A stretch of 52,980 nucleotides of DNA from an uncultured Granulosicoccaceae bacterium (GTDB lineage Bacteria; Pseudomonadota; Gammaproteobacteria; Granulosicoccales; Granulosicoccaceae), in contig CALGKA010000004.1 in assembly GCA_937927895.1 (NCBI GenBank), positions 1-52,980 of the forward strand. The letters run 5' to 3'. Both the position numbers and the translations under genes were made by a program. Shown one piece after another: positions 37,801 to 44,688 of the stretch. A model generated the notes under the pieces. It was not told the origin of the DNA. It made no database searches and saw only the letters and a program-made list of their open reading frames with translations. Each line of letters begins with the position of its first letter. Positions within the stretch are counted from its first letter, which is position 1.

Positions 37801-39304
37801 AAGCGCTACAGAAAACAATATCACCATAGATATAACCGCTGTTAATGACGCGCCAAGCGGCTCAGACACTACCATTACAATGATCGAGGATACTCCAAGA
37901 TCATTCACAGCATTTGACTTTGGCTTTACAGACGCAGCCGACAACAATAATTTGTTATCGGTGTCTATTAGCACCCTACCTGGCAATGGCCAACTGCTAC
38001 TAGATAACGAAGCGCTTGTGCCAGGCCAGGTGATCGCTTCATCATCAATTCCTTCATTGGTATTTGTACCATCAGCCAATGCCAATGGAATTAGCTACGA
38101 TAACTTTACCTTTCAAGTTCAAGACGATGGCGGCACAGACCACGGTGGACGGGACCTGGATAATTCAGCCAACACGATCACTATTGATGTAATAGCGCAA
38201 AGTGACCCACCGGTAGGATTAGATTCTTCGGTTGGAATTACCGACGATCAACAATACACGCTAAGCCGCATAGATTTTGATTTTACCGATATTGATAATG
38301 ATGCACTTGCCGCTATTCGTATTGATTCTGTACCGCCTGAAGGCGCTGGTCAGCTTCTACTGTCAAACAAACCTGTGAGTACTGGAATCATTATCGATAT
38401 CGCTGATATTGATAACGGCAAGTTAGTTTTCATACCAGCCGAATTTGACGATCAAGCAGAACAATCGTCATTTACTTATTCCTTAATCGATTCAGGCAGC
38501 ACCCAAAACAACGGTCAAAATACTGCCATCGATGCAAATGAAATGGCATTCGAAATTAGTCAAGCGATACCACAATTTTCACCTGCCCTGGAAGCCTCAG
38601 TATTGTCAATCGAAGCACCAGCAGTGGAAAAGAAACAAGAAATAGAAGAACCTACCGAAACGGTCATTAGTGAAGAGGCAAGTGCCCAGGCTATCAATGA
38701 AAACGGCGAGGCAAATGCCAACTTGGACACAAGTTTCGACAATCCTCCAACTGCCTCGTTAACAAATGGATTAACAGGCGACCCAATAACATTGCAGGCA
38801 ACGGAGGCAAAGGCGACCATTTTCCGTGACTTCGATCTCCTTTCCGCATCAATTGAAAACCATCGGACTTTCAAGGTGGAGAGCCTGACTGATGCTGGTG
38901 CAGTAATAGATGTACAGGAAAGTTCCAATCTGGCCGATCTGTTTTATACAGAAGAAAGAAATTCCCTGACAAGCTCGAACTTATTGAAAAAATTGAGCCA
39001 GGAACGTGAACAGATAAAGCAAGATATCACCCTGGATGCCCAGGTCCTTACAAACGCTGTAAGCGTGTCGACTGGCTTGTCGATTGGTTATGTCATCTGG
39101 TTGGTCCGAGGCGGATTGCTACTAGGCAGCGTCATGTCGGCGATGCCAGCATGGCGAAATATAGATCCGCTACCAGTGCTGTCGAGTATGGATGGCGATT
39201 CAGATAACGAAGATGACGAGTCACTTGAAGAACTAGTTGATACAGATGATGAAAGTGATTCAGAAAAACATGAACACCAACAAGATAAAGGGCAGGAAAA
39301 TTGA
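28817..39304 (+). CDS. Giant LEPR-XLL / DUF4347 surface protein with cadherin-like repeats
   Basis: 3495 residues in one uninterrupted frame. The N-terminal LEPR-XLL signature is LEPRVLFSAD (36-45). DUF4347 (about 80-250) has ISHGTNEG (His142) and LIYGCNLAA (Cys185). Two LamG/concanavalin-like domains (about 346-550 and 689-863) have Ig/cadherin-like segments around them. Sixteen tandem repeats of about 118 residues (1353-3250) are built on NDAPxGxDxT, EDTxYxF, DFGFxD and VQDNGG. One hydrophobic helix (about 3414-3440) within GLSIGYVIWLVRGG and PAWRNIDPLPVL precedes a strongly acidic tail. It is probably a surface or periplasm-spanning adhesin held in the inner membrane. It is the first gene of an operon with a hybrid kinase and a c-di-GMP enzyme. 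No type I secretion genes are adjacent. Confidence 0.9.
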   Translation: MAEHKPQKSKQHAVGLEPRQHATVRNSKISPLIEVLEPRVLFSADAFGLPVLGLVENDASLYDTGINDHMGNSIVAVAPLELIFLDPTLPQSDLILDDLTKQKSEGRNLEVVILSSDTNGLDTISNALTGKSNVSSIHIISHGTNEGVQLGDTWLNIDAIAQYKNQLNQWQSSLTEDADMLIYGCNLAASADGIALLDALAAETNTDIAASIDSTGHDNLGANWSLEYSNGSIDSDIALTVEAQLSWENELAAVLAAAADDLGQQHYNTPFIVTDSTTFDGSHNGIPIDVTGNDSIDGGTINLVNVLNEKNGSVNANPNNTFTFTPDTDHQGLASFDYIVTDDHGTLENHWSLDNTAIDETGNNNGTLYGEFGNNGHIDLQSINYPDSFTLSFEFKVGSIPSIADLETFFNLGLFAYNGTSVVSTSTVIWIGIIDGELVTSLRGMDDTAIESNIIENASQWNDENWHSYTLTVDNSGSSPISSVYIDGNLKSDNLFNNGAGGFNVSRSTILGMTETLIGGIFNLEKHDMQNVRIYDGVKSFDIDTVTLDLQKHVGPSINIRAPAIELDEDSSHSPTISIDYTGEATDQLTANVVAKHGSLTNGLNPIPPGATAVSQDSNQLSVSGTKAQVEDILNSIVYTPIANYHGSDTIEIQVDLDLEFQLDATTVHQSDSANNTKELFVNDPDRGEVLNLENGEYARAIDSFAGAQELTFSAWVNLDQASARGAEVLSVADKAGLRLNYTQNFEDSNQQVFKGLTGFFHNEDENDWVSLSHDIDLQGSGWHHVAYSVADGYQRLYLDGAIVAQSSITASQDKDIIWFGGPQERAGTFIGVHADNQNHNFDFNGKIDDARLHSRLLSEDEIATLADPANGQPSGASKNINVDINAVNDAPAIQPESSSVTFSETINPNDSIPVVISSNIEITDIESEFPGGGLNGASVTIQRADPADNTAPLKSPFDSFFYKTVDLNNEATLDNSLVPGQAIIGVDFATVTSNSEGLLSLEFNNNATTQNVSEFLQTITYRNISDAPPQILELLWTFNDAGLDIYNIADPNAEEVSTSLSFVNIATVNHPLEVKTNIPLTVGFDTTTNILTSTLETIDPESDPSEIVYKLNSQSNIGYLEKYIPGSPQPEPQRLSPDNAFTQADINSSFIRYVSIEDNSSPQTDIFQFSVRDGKGSNIQTALTIETDILTDPPILTPGPGLATYTELTAPVILDSGITVTDAELDVGNYEGATLSISRYDNINNLAIPNADDQIDGNTNSGGNLDLDNGNIIYAGNNVGTYTNTFGTLELEFNATANSTIANSVLRSITYSNTSNNPTPLSNDTETVFFQWQFSDESSTVSTITPVALTSINEAPSSNDKTVNLNEDTEYEFSDTDFDFYDIDADSFNSVVIITPPTYGQLLLSGSTVVANQSINVNSIPNLRYIPSLHSYGTANDSFTFHVQDDGEQFNGGQNTSTATNQFTFNIASVNDAPMGSDNTLTTPEDTTLTFAVSDFGYTDIDNNTLLAVRIDSLPSKGTLMLPNTEVVSTQTISSADISDLEFIPEANANGLGYDTFSFTVQDDGGTANGGTATAISSNNITIDVTSINDAPTGTDNTVSGSEDTPYTFNPADFGFSDSDNNSFDAVIIETLPTNGQLTIDNRPVSLAEKIQFSEITKLSLSAQAEQSGVAYDSFEFLVRDNGGVDNGGLNTSTNASVMTIDIKSVNDEPSGTNKTIQLLEDNTYVFTATDFGFTDLNDNNSLKAVHIKTLPGNGELKLNNLPVSAGQVITASDVTALIFTPISDSHGNIADHFTFAVQDDGGVENNGIDTDTTPNQISFDLMSVNDPPEGRNNTLTTPEDTELLFTANDFGYSDLDSNIFQAVRIDTLPANGQLILSGAPVTSGQVISIANISLLKFIPAPNVNQAGYDAFSFSVQDNGGTTNGGFDTALASSIIKINVTSVNDAPAGTDSTVSTLEDSTYQFSPADFGFTDSDNNSFMSVLIEPPVNGQLTLSGLPLSSSTEILYADISSLQFTPQTDQFGVAYSAFDFAVRDNGGVSNGGEDTSATTNVMTLNIGSVNDAPSGKNNTITLHEDSTYVFTPVDFGFSDPVDGHDLSSVTINTLPGNGTLNLTDNSVVVINQRLDASQISNLVFTPANNAHGSGYDNFTFTVQDNGGAGNGGIDTDQSAKTITFNVLSVNDAPNGSDSTIITAEDTAFTFTALDFGFIDNIDNTDELHSIEITTLPAGQLLLSGSAVSIGQTIESAAIEDLTYRPLEDVNGANIDSFTFLVRDKGGTLHGGADTSTKVSTISVNVSSANDAPTSTDTTVTGLEDTPYRFEPADFAFNDPDNNGLMSVFIETLPEKGQLTLANEPVFARQEIAFESLSDLTFLPLAHQNDPAYSTFEFSVRDNGGINNGGIDKSVTTNVMTVDIIHVNDAPVGQNNTIDILEDTAHTFSTLDFGFSDPEDNDNFSALVISDLPVKGKLELSGVAVTAGQIIDASLIPALQFVPEANISVVNYDNFAFQVQDNGGELNNGINTDPSKNTITFNVTPVNNAPAGTDGTISTIEDTPYQFSEMVFGFSDPDEHQFSSLEITSLPTYGQLSLNDIAVTAGQVINASSIANLLYTPPADGFGIGLDEFKFIVHDDGGVANNGIDSDPTPNTITINVNSANDSPAGTDNTITLNEDTRHQFTVTDFGFSDSDGHKLQSIMITALPDVGQLLLENVAVTTGHVIAANSVASLEFVAPANAFGSALSQFEFAVQDNGGLLNNGSNTDPTPNSIAFDIISVNDAPQGTDKIVSTTEDTALTFSINDFGFNDIDGNSLESIRIDTLPGNGQLALAGVPVALQQVIHKTQIANLVFTPEPDISGNGYDTFSFSVQDNGGLANSGNNTATTSNAVIIDVLSINDAPSSTDNTVLGFEDTLYNFSVDDFAFSDLDNNHFNSIIIESLPTRGQLTIVGNQVTIGDEIPYASINDLGFTPQKNHAGAAYTSFTFTVRDDGGTTNGGIDESATENNITIDITAVNDAPSGSDTTITMIEDTPRSFTAFDFGFTDAADNNNLLSVSISTLPGNGQLLLDNEALVPGQVIASSSIPSLVFVPSANANGISYDNFTFQVQDDGGTDHGGRDLDNSANTITIDVIAQSDPPVGLDSSVGITDDQQYTLSRIDFDFTDIDNDALAAIRIDSVPPEGAGQLLLSNKPVSTGIIIDIADIDNGKLVFIPAEFDDQAEQSSFTYSLIDSGSTQNNGQNTAIDANEMAFEISQAIPQFSPALEASVLSIEAPAVEKKQEIEEPTETVISEEASAQAINENGEANANLDTSFDNPPTASLTNGLTGDPITLQATEAKATIFRDFDLLSASIENHRTFKVESLTDAGAVIDVQESSNLADLFYTEERNSLTSSNLLKKLSQEREQIKQDITLDAQVLTNAVSVSTGLSIGYVIWLVRGGLLLGSVMSAMPAWRNIDPLPVLSSMDGDSDNEDDESLEELVDTDDESDSEKHEHQQDKGQEN
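32873..38566 (+). repeat. 16 tandem cadherin-like protein repeats (~356 bp each)
   Basis: Repeat starts by residue are 1353, 1471, 1589, 1707, 1826, 1944, 2061, 2181, 2300, 2418, 2537, 2655, 2773, 2891, 3009 and 3128. Each opens with a variant of Val/Ile/Ala-Asn-Asp-Ala-Pro and runs to a beta-strand before the next. Repeats 2-4, 5-7, 8-10 and 13-15 follow the same three-subtype order, a higher-order unit of about 355 residues. The first and last repeats are the most diverged. Confidence 0.92.
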
Positions 39305-39363
39305 ATAATCCACCCATCGCTGTCTTTATCTGCTTTCGCCGGACATTCGGAAAGTAACAAAAA

Positions 39364-42294
39364 ATGAAAAAACTTTCGGCAAAATTTCACTTAAGCTTGG
39401 GTCTAACGTCTATCGTTATGACCTTGCTACTGTCAGCGACCATGCTAAAACTGATTCCAGATCACAAAGAGGGCATGATAACAGGCCGCTTTGCACTGGC
39501 TGAATCAATCGCTTCCGCGAGCACGTTGTTTCTTGGTAAAAAAGACTACACAAGCATTACCACTAACCTTGAATTCGTACTGTCACGCAATAACGATCTA
39601 CTCGCCGCAACAATTAAACGCACACAAGATCCTGAACCTCTCATTTTTCCTAGCTTAGACAATGAAGCTGAATCAGCAGCTTTATTGGAATTGGTCAGCA
39701 CCGCTTCAGAAGGGCTAACAGAGTCGACTGCCTCAACCATGATATTGCCTATTATTCAAGGCGATAATGCCTGGGGTGAAATCACACTTTTCTTTAGTGA
39801 TGCTAACGGTACTGGCTGGGTACAAAAAATACAACGCTCCAAATACTCACTGATTGCTTTTTGTGTTTTAGCGGGCTTTCTATTGTTCTATTTTTATCTT
39901 GGAAAAATGCTAAAAGCTTTAAACCCTTCGCAAGCTGTGCCGGGTCGTGTTCGTTCTGCGCTGGACACACTAGCCGAAGCCTTAATTGTGATGGACGGCA
40001 AGTCCAACGTAGTACTAGCCAATAAAGCATTTCAAACCATCACCGGTGAATCATCAGAAAGCGTACTTGGTAAAAAAGCCGATGACTTCAAATGGCACCT
40101 AGGCGACTTACATCCTGAAGAAGGCGGCAGTGAGCAGCCCGACAGTGATACAGATAGAAATTACCCATGGGTTGAAGCACTGGAAACCTCTGAAACTATT
40201 CGTGGCGCTGGCGTCTGGCTGGAGGCTGTGGATGGCAGCTGGCACAAATTTCTAGTTAACTGCTCGCCTATTCTATCCGGCAAAAAAGCCAGTGGCGTAT
40301 TGATCAGTCTGGATGATGTAACCGACCTTGAGGAAAAAGAGAAAGAACTACGTATCGCTCGCGACGCAGCCGAAGGTGCGAACCGTGCAAAAAGTGATTT
40401 CTTGTCGAACATGAGTCACGAGATTCGAACACCAATGACCGCGATCCTTGGTTTCACTGAAGTCCTTAAGCGCGGAACTCCTTCAGAGACTGATAGAGTA
40501 AAGCACCTGAATACTATTTCCAGTAGTGGTAAACACCTACTAGAGCTGATAAACGACGTACTTGATCTATCTAAAGTAGAGTCAGGTGCGCTTGAAGTTG
40601 AATCGATAGATTGCAAGCCTCATGCGGTTGCACATGATGTTGCACAAGTATTGCGGGTACGCGCAGAAGACAAAGACATTTCGCTTGATATTAAAATACC
40701 TGGCCCGTTGCCAGAAGTTATCAGGACGGACGCAGGAAGACTTCGCCAGATTATTACCAATCTTGTCGGTAATGCCATCAAATTTACCGAGAACGGCGGC
40801 GTTGAAGTTGTCTTACGTACATTCGAAGAAAACGGCAAAGAGAAATTTGCAGTCGATGTGATCGACAGCGGTATCGGTATGAATGAACAGCAACAGCAAG
40901 CGGTATTTAAACCGTTTGTTCAAGCGGATTCATCAATCACAAGACGCTTTGGCGGTACCGGCCTTGGCCTTGCCATTAGTCGTAAGCTAGCGCGTGCGCT
41001 AGGCGGCGATATTGTAGTCACAAGTGAAGCAGGTGTCGGCACCACCTTCTCAGCCATTATTGATCTAGTGACTGAAAGTGACACTAACGTGTTACAACCA
41101 GACGAGCTATTCGCACAATTAGAAGAGGCTGAACTTGAGTCACACGCTAGCTGGGAATTCCCTGAGTGCCGTGTACTAGTGATAGATGATGCTCCAGAAA
41201 ACCGCGAACTACTCACCCTTGTACTTGGTGACTTAGGTATAAACTCAGAGACCGCAGAAGATGGCGCTATCGGCGTAGAGAAAGCTACTAGCAGTCATTA
41301 CGATGTAATTTTGTCTGATATTCAGATGCCTGTGATGGACGGTTATGAAGCTGTCGCTGCGATGCGCAAAAACGGTTTAGAGCAGCCAATCATCGCACTC
41401 ACAGCAAACGCGATGAAAGGCTATGAAGACCGAATCTTAGCCGCTGGCTTCTCGCACTACATGACCAAACCAATTGATATAGACGGCCTATCAAAATTGC
41501 TGGCTGAGTTACTCGGCGGCAAGCGGGTAGAGTCAACACAACCGGACCTGAAGCCCGCAAACGAGGCAACTACGGACGAGACTGCGACCGATCAATCTTT
41601 TATATACAGTCGGCTTGCAGGCTCCGAAAAACTAGCCCCGGTGGTTGAGAAATTTCTTAGCCGGGTCAAAGACCAATTTGTTGAGATGGAAGACACCCTT
41701 AATAAAAACGACCTTGATGAACTAGCAGCGCTAGCACACTGGCTAAAAGGTTCCGGTGGCACCATTGGCTTTGATCAACTTTCAAAGCCCGCAAAAATGC
41801 TGGAAGACAATGCGAAAGCCGGCAATGCTGAGGCCTGTAAAGGCGACTTAGTTCAAATAAAATCAATTATTGATCGCCTCCGGGCTGGCACCGGAACAAT
41901 TGATCCGCAAACCGCCCCAGTTGCGAATATTCAAGATTCCTCCTTAGAGGCCGTTGTACATGTAGAGAGTTCGCTACTTGCGAAAAACCCGTCTTTCCGA
42001 CCCATTGTGATGAAATTCCTACCAAGATTGAATTCACAATTAGAGGCAATGGACCAGGCAATTAGCGACAACAATTTTGAAGAAATTGCTGCATTAGCAC
42101 ATTGGCTTAAGGGATCAGGTGGAACAGTGGGATTTGACATATTTACAAAACCTGCTGCGGCTATGGAAACCAGCGCGAAGTCCAATAACATGGGCGATGT
42201 CACCAAGTCGTTAAACGAGATAAAAGAATACGCTGCAAAGATTGTCATTCCAGGGAATGACGATGACGCATCCAACAACAAAGTACAAGCGTAA
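39364..42294 (+). CDS. Hybrid sensor histidine kinase with receiver and two HPt domains
   Basis: 976 residues. Transmembrane helices at about 8-30 and 159-180 bracket a periplasmic sensor. A PAS-like domain (about 195-330) follows, then HisKA with SNMSHEIRTP (His352), HATPase with NLVGNAIKF, DSGIGM and FGGTGLGL, and a receiver (about 598-720) with SDIQMPVMDG (Asp652) and a late TKPI Lys. Two HPt domains each carry ALAHWLKGSGG (His792 and His913). The domain set supports a multi-step phosphorelay. It starts 59 bases after the giant surface-protein gene and is followed 27 bases later by a receiver-GGDEF-EAL gene, its likely partner. The near-identical HPt cores suggest an internal duplication. 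Confidence 0.93.
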   Translation: MKKLSAKFHLSLGLTSIVMTLLLSATMLKLIPDHKEGMITGRFALAESIASASTLFLGKKDYTSITTNLEFVLSRNNDLLAATIKRTQDPEPLIFPSLDNEAESAALLELVSTASEGLTESTASTMILPIIQGDNAWGEITLFFSDANGTGWVQKIQRSKYSLIAFCVLAGFLLFYFYLGKMLKALNPSQAVPGRVRSALDTLAEALIVMDGKSNVVLANKAFQTITGESSESVLGKKADDFKWHLGDLHPEEGGSEQPDSDTDRNYPWVEALETSETIRGAGVWLEAVDGSWHKFLVNCSPILSGKKASGVLISLDDVTDLEEKEKELRIARDAAEGANRAKSDFLSNMSHEIRTPMTAILGFTEVLKRGTPSETDRVKHLNTISSSGKHLLELINDVLDLSKVESGALEVESIDCKPHAVAHDVAQVLRVRAEDKDISLDIKIPGPLPEVIRTDAGRLRQIITNLVGNAIKFTENGGVEVVLRTFEENGKEKFAVDVIDSGIGMNEQQQQAVFKPFVQADSSITRRFGGTGLGLAISRKLARALGGDIVVTSEAGVGTTFSAIIDLVTESDTNVLQPDELFAQLEEAELESHASWEFPECRVLVIDDAPENRELLTLVLGDLGINSETAEDGAIGVEKATSSHYDVILSDIQMPVMDGYEAVAAMRKNGLEQPIIALTANAMKGYEDRILAAGFSHYMTKPIDIDGLSKLLAELLGGKRVESTQPDLKPANEATTDETATDQSFIYSRLAGSEKLAPVVEKFLSRVKDQFVEMEDTLNKNDLDELAALAHWLKGSGGTIGFDQLSKPAKMLEDNAKAGNAEACKGDLVQIKSIIDRLRAGTGTIDPQTAPVANIQDSSLEAVVHVESSLLAKNPSFRPIVMKFLPRLNSQLEAMDQAISDNNFEEIAALAHWLKGSGGTVGFDIFTKPAAAMETSAKSNNMGDVTKSLNEIKEYAAKIVIPGNDDDASNNKVQA

Positions 42295-42321
42295 ACAGGC
42301 ATCACGGATCGGCGCACAATA

Positions 42322-44109
42322 ATGAATAATAAAATTGACAAAGCATTTAACGAAGAGGAATCGGATCAATACGAATCATTGATTACCGAAGCCAAAATTA
42401 TGCTTGTCGATGATGAACCCATCAATACCGACGTGTTGCAAACATACCTTGAAGGTGAAGGTTATCGTAACTTCATCACTACTTCTGAGTCGGTTAAAGC
42501 GCTGGAGATAATGCAGCGTAAAAAGCCAGATGTGGTTTTGCTTGATCTAATGATGCCTGAGGTATCTGGCTTCGACATTCTAACTAGCATGCGCGCGGAT
42601 AAAGTTCTGCAACACATCCCGGTAGTAATTCTTACCTCATCAGATGATGCAGAGACCAAACTAAAAGCACTGCAGCTCGGCGCTATGGACTTTCTTGCTA
42701 AGCCTGTAGATGCCAGTGAACTTGCGCTACGCCTACGCAATACTCTAGCAGCAAAAGCGTATCAGCACCAGCTGATCAATTTTGATCAACTAACTGGCCT
42801 GCCCAAGCTTGACACCTTTATTGAATCGCTGGATATCACTACTATTCAAATGAAGGCCAACGACGAAAAAGGTGCTGCACTACACATCTATATTGATAAC
42901 TTAAAGAATATCAATTCTACAATGGGTCGCGAACACGGCAATAAGATGATTCAGACGTTTGCCAGGCGGCTGGAAGCATCTGTACGCTCGATTAGCAGCG
43001 TGCAAAACGCTTTCGACTTCAAAGTTAGCATTGCTCGTACTGGTGGTGATAAATTTACTGTTTTCATGGGGCCGATAGACAACCCCCAACAGGCAGCAGT
43101 ACTCGCTAGAAAGATTGCCTCTGATACCAGCCAAGCCATTCAACTAGATGGCCGCGATCTGTTTACTTCTGCAAAAATCGGGATTGCAGTCTTCCCTGAA
43201 GACGGTGATACCGTTAACACGCTTTTAAGCAGTGCAGAAACCGCCATGACCTACATCCGTGATCAAGGCAGCAGTGACAGCTATACATTCTATTCTGGCA
43301 GTATGAATGAAGAGTCCGCTCGAGTACTCGCCATTGAAACTGGCTTGCAAACAGCAATAGAAAAGGGTGAGCTACGCGTAACCTACCAACCCAAAGTAGA
43401 TGTTGAAACGGGAAAAATTATTGGTGCCGAGGCACTTATCCGCTGGATAAGCGGTGATCTCGGGTTTGTCGGTCCAGATGCCTTTATTGCGATTGCTGAA
43501 CGCACCGGACAAATCATCCCGATCGGTAAGTGGATTCTAGATCAAGCATGTGGACAAGCCGCTGCCTGGCGTGAACAGTTTGGTTTTGATTTTAAGATGG
43601 CAGTTAACATGTCGATAAAACAAATCCATGATTCAGACATGCGCGCCACCACTGAGGAGGCACTGAAAGCATCTAACCTCCCTGCTAATTGCTTAACGCT
43701 TGAATTGACCGAAAACATGGTCATGGAAAATGCAGAATCTAATATCGAACTGCTACGGGAATTGAAAGGCCTGGGAATCAAGTTATCAATAGATGATTTT
43801 GGTACCGGTTATTCATCACTTTCCTACTTGCAGCGTTTTCCATTAGATGAGCTCAAAATTGACCGCTCATTTATAGAAGAGATTCAATCGACAAATCATC
43901 GCGCCCCAATCGTACGAGCGATGGTTTCACTAGCACACGATCTTGAAATGTCAGTAGTCGCTGAAGGGATTGAAAACGAAGAGCAGCTCAAGCACATGCA
44001 GATGCTCAAGTGTGAAGTCTACCAAGGCTACTATCGCAGCAAACCTGTGGTGGCAGATGCATTTGAAGAACTGCTACTGGCAGACTACCCTAATCAGAAA
44101 GCAGCATAA
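42322..44109 (+). CDS. Response regulator with degenerate GGDEF and intact EAL domain (predicted c-di-GMP phosphodiesterase)
   Basis: 595 residues. The receiver (about 28-145) has VDDEP, LLDLMMP (phospho-acceptor Asp75), LTSS and LAKPVD. The GGDEF domain reads RTGGDKF (241-245), with Lys in place of the catalytic Glu, and should not make c-di-GMP. The EAL domain keeps the residues needed for hydrolysis: AEALIRW, NMSIKQ, LELTEN, DDFGTGYSS, ELKIDRSF, VVAEGIE and a QGYYRSKP end. The protein is therefore predicted to lower c-di-GMP when phosphorylated, probably by the upstream hybrid kinase through an HPt domain. Such enzymes control adhesin retention and biofilm release, which fits the giant surface protein upstream. 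Confidence 0.92.
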   Translation: MNNKIDKAFNEEESDQYESLITEAKIMLVDDEPINTDVLQTYLEGEGYRNFITTSESVKALEIMQRKKPDVVLLDLMMPEVSGFDILTSMRADKVLQHIPVVILTSSDDAETKLKALQLGAMDFLAKPVDASELALRLRNTLAAKAYQHQLINFDQLTGLPKLDTFIESLDITTIQMKANDEKGAALHIYIDNLKNINSTMGREHGNKMIQTFARRLEASVRSISSVQNAFDFKVSIARTGGDKFTVFMGPIDNPQQAAVLARKIASDTSQAIQLDGRDLFTSAKIGIAVFPEDGDTVNTLLSSAETAMTYIRDQGSSDSYTFYSGSMNEESARVLAIETGLQTAIEKGELRVTYQPKVDVETGKIIGAEALIRWISGDLGFVGPDAFIAIAERTGQIIPIGKWILDQACGQAAAWREQFGFDFKMAVNMSIKQIHDSDMRATTEEALKASNLPANCLTLELTENMVMENAESNIELLRELKGLGIKLSIDDFGTGYSSLSYLQRFPLDELKIDRSFIEEIQSTNHRAPIVRAMVSLAHDLEMSVVAEGIENEEQLKHMQMLKCEVYQGYYRSKPVVADAFEELLLADYPNQKAA

Positions 44110-44144
44110 GATCCCTTATGCTGCATGCAGAACTTAGTTCTGCA
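44101..44144. terminator. Tandem hairpins between convergent genes
   Basis: GCAGCATAAG (44101-44110) pairs perfectly with CTTATGCTGC (44115-44124) over ATCC and includes the upstream stop codon. TGCAGAAC (44126-44133) pairs perfectly with GTTCTGCA (44137-44144) over TTA. Neither has a long T run. On the minus strand the first is followed by TTTCT and on the plus strand the second by CAATTCTTC. They probably terminate the kinase operon and the lipoprotein operon from opposite sides. Confidence 0.6.
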
Positions 44145-44151
44145 CAATTCT

Positions 44152-44688
44152 TCATTCACAGAAAACAAGCACCGGTATTGCCAGCGTACTATCATTCTGC
44201 TCGAGTATTTCTGACCCGCCCCAATAACACTTGTTATCTTCGCTGGTGGGCCAGCTCTGAACACTAATTCTATATTTTTCATGCGATCCCAAATTAAGCG
44301 TCGCATAGCCCTCTGAGTCTGTGGCGGCCGTAGATTCATTTTCGCCGTAGACAAAATCAACTGCATTAACTTCTTTACAGCTAACAAGCTCTTCGTATTC
44401 AGAGCGAAGTTTCGCACAGCTTGATCCAACAAAGATGGTATTAACATTTTGCACAATCGCCTTACCTTCAGCACGAGTAGTAGGCTGCAAGCTCATAGGT
44501 TGTGCAACAACAATTCGCTCAAATAGTGCTGGGCTAAAACCAGTAGCAGGTTCTGCCTGCAAATACACTGTAACGGATCGGTGGTTCTGCCCATCATTAA
44601 GGGCTGGCGCTACCGACGGCTGTGTTACTTCAGAATCACATGCCTGCAATAGCAACAACAGCCACGCAATCGAAACCCATTTACACAT
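44152..44688 (-). CDS. Hypothetical lipoprotein
   Basis: 178 residues. The signal MCKWVSIAWLLLLLQAC carries lipobox LQAC with Cys17. The mature part is short and beta-rich, with four further cysteines that could form two disulfides, and a YATLNLGSHEKYRISVQSW segment that looks like a carboxypeptidase-regulatory or Ig-type fold. I do not recognise a family. Its start overlaps the end of the upstream calcium-binding-repeat gene by 8 bases, so the two are co-translated and presumably act together at the envelope. Confidence 0.72.
   Translation of the reverse strand: MCKWVSIAWLLLLLQACDSEVTQPSVAPALNDGQNHRSVTVYLQAEPATGFSPALFERIVVAQPMSLQPTTRAEGKAIVQNVNTIFVGSSCAKLRSEYEELVSCKEVNAVDFVYGENESTAATDSEGYATLNLGSHEKYRISVQSWPTSEDNKCYWGGSEILEQNDSTLAIPVLVFCE

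Noticed and set aside
32873..38566. CRISPR or DNA-level satellite array
   Set aside because: The periodicity of about 356 bp is in protein-coding sequence that keeps one frame, with codon-level divergence between units.
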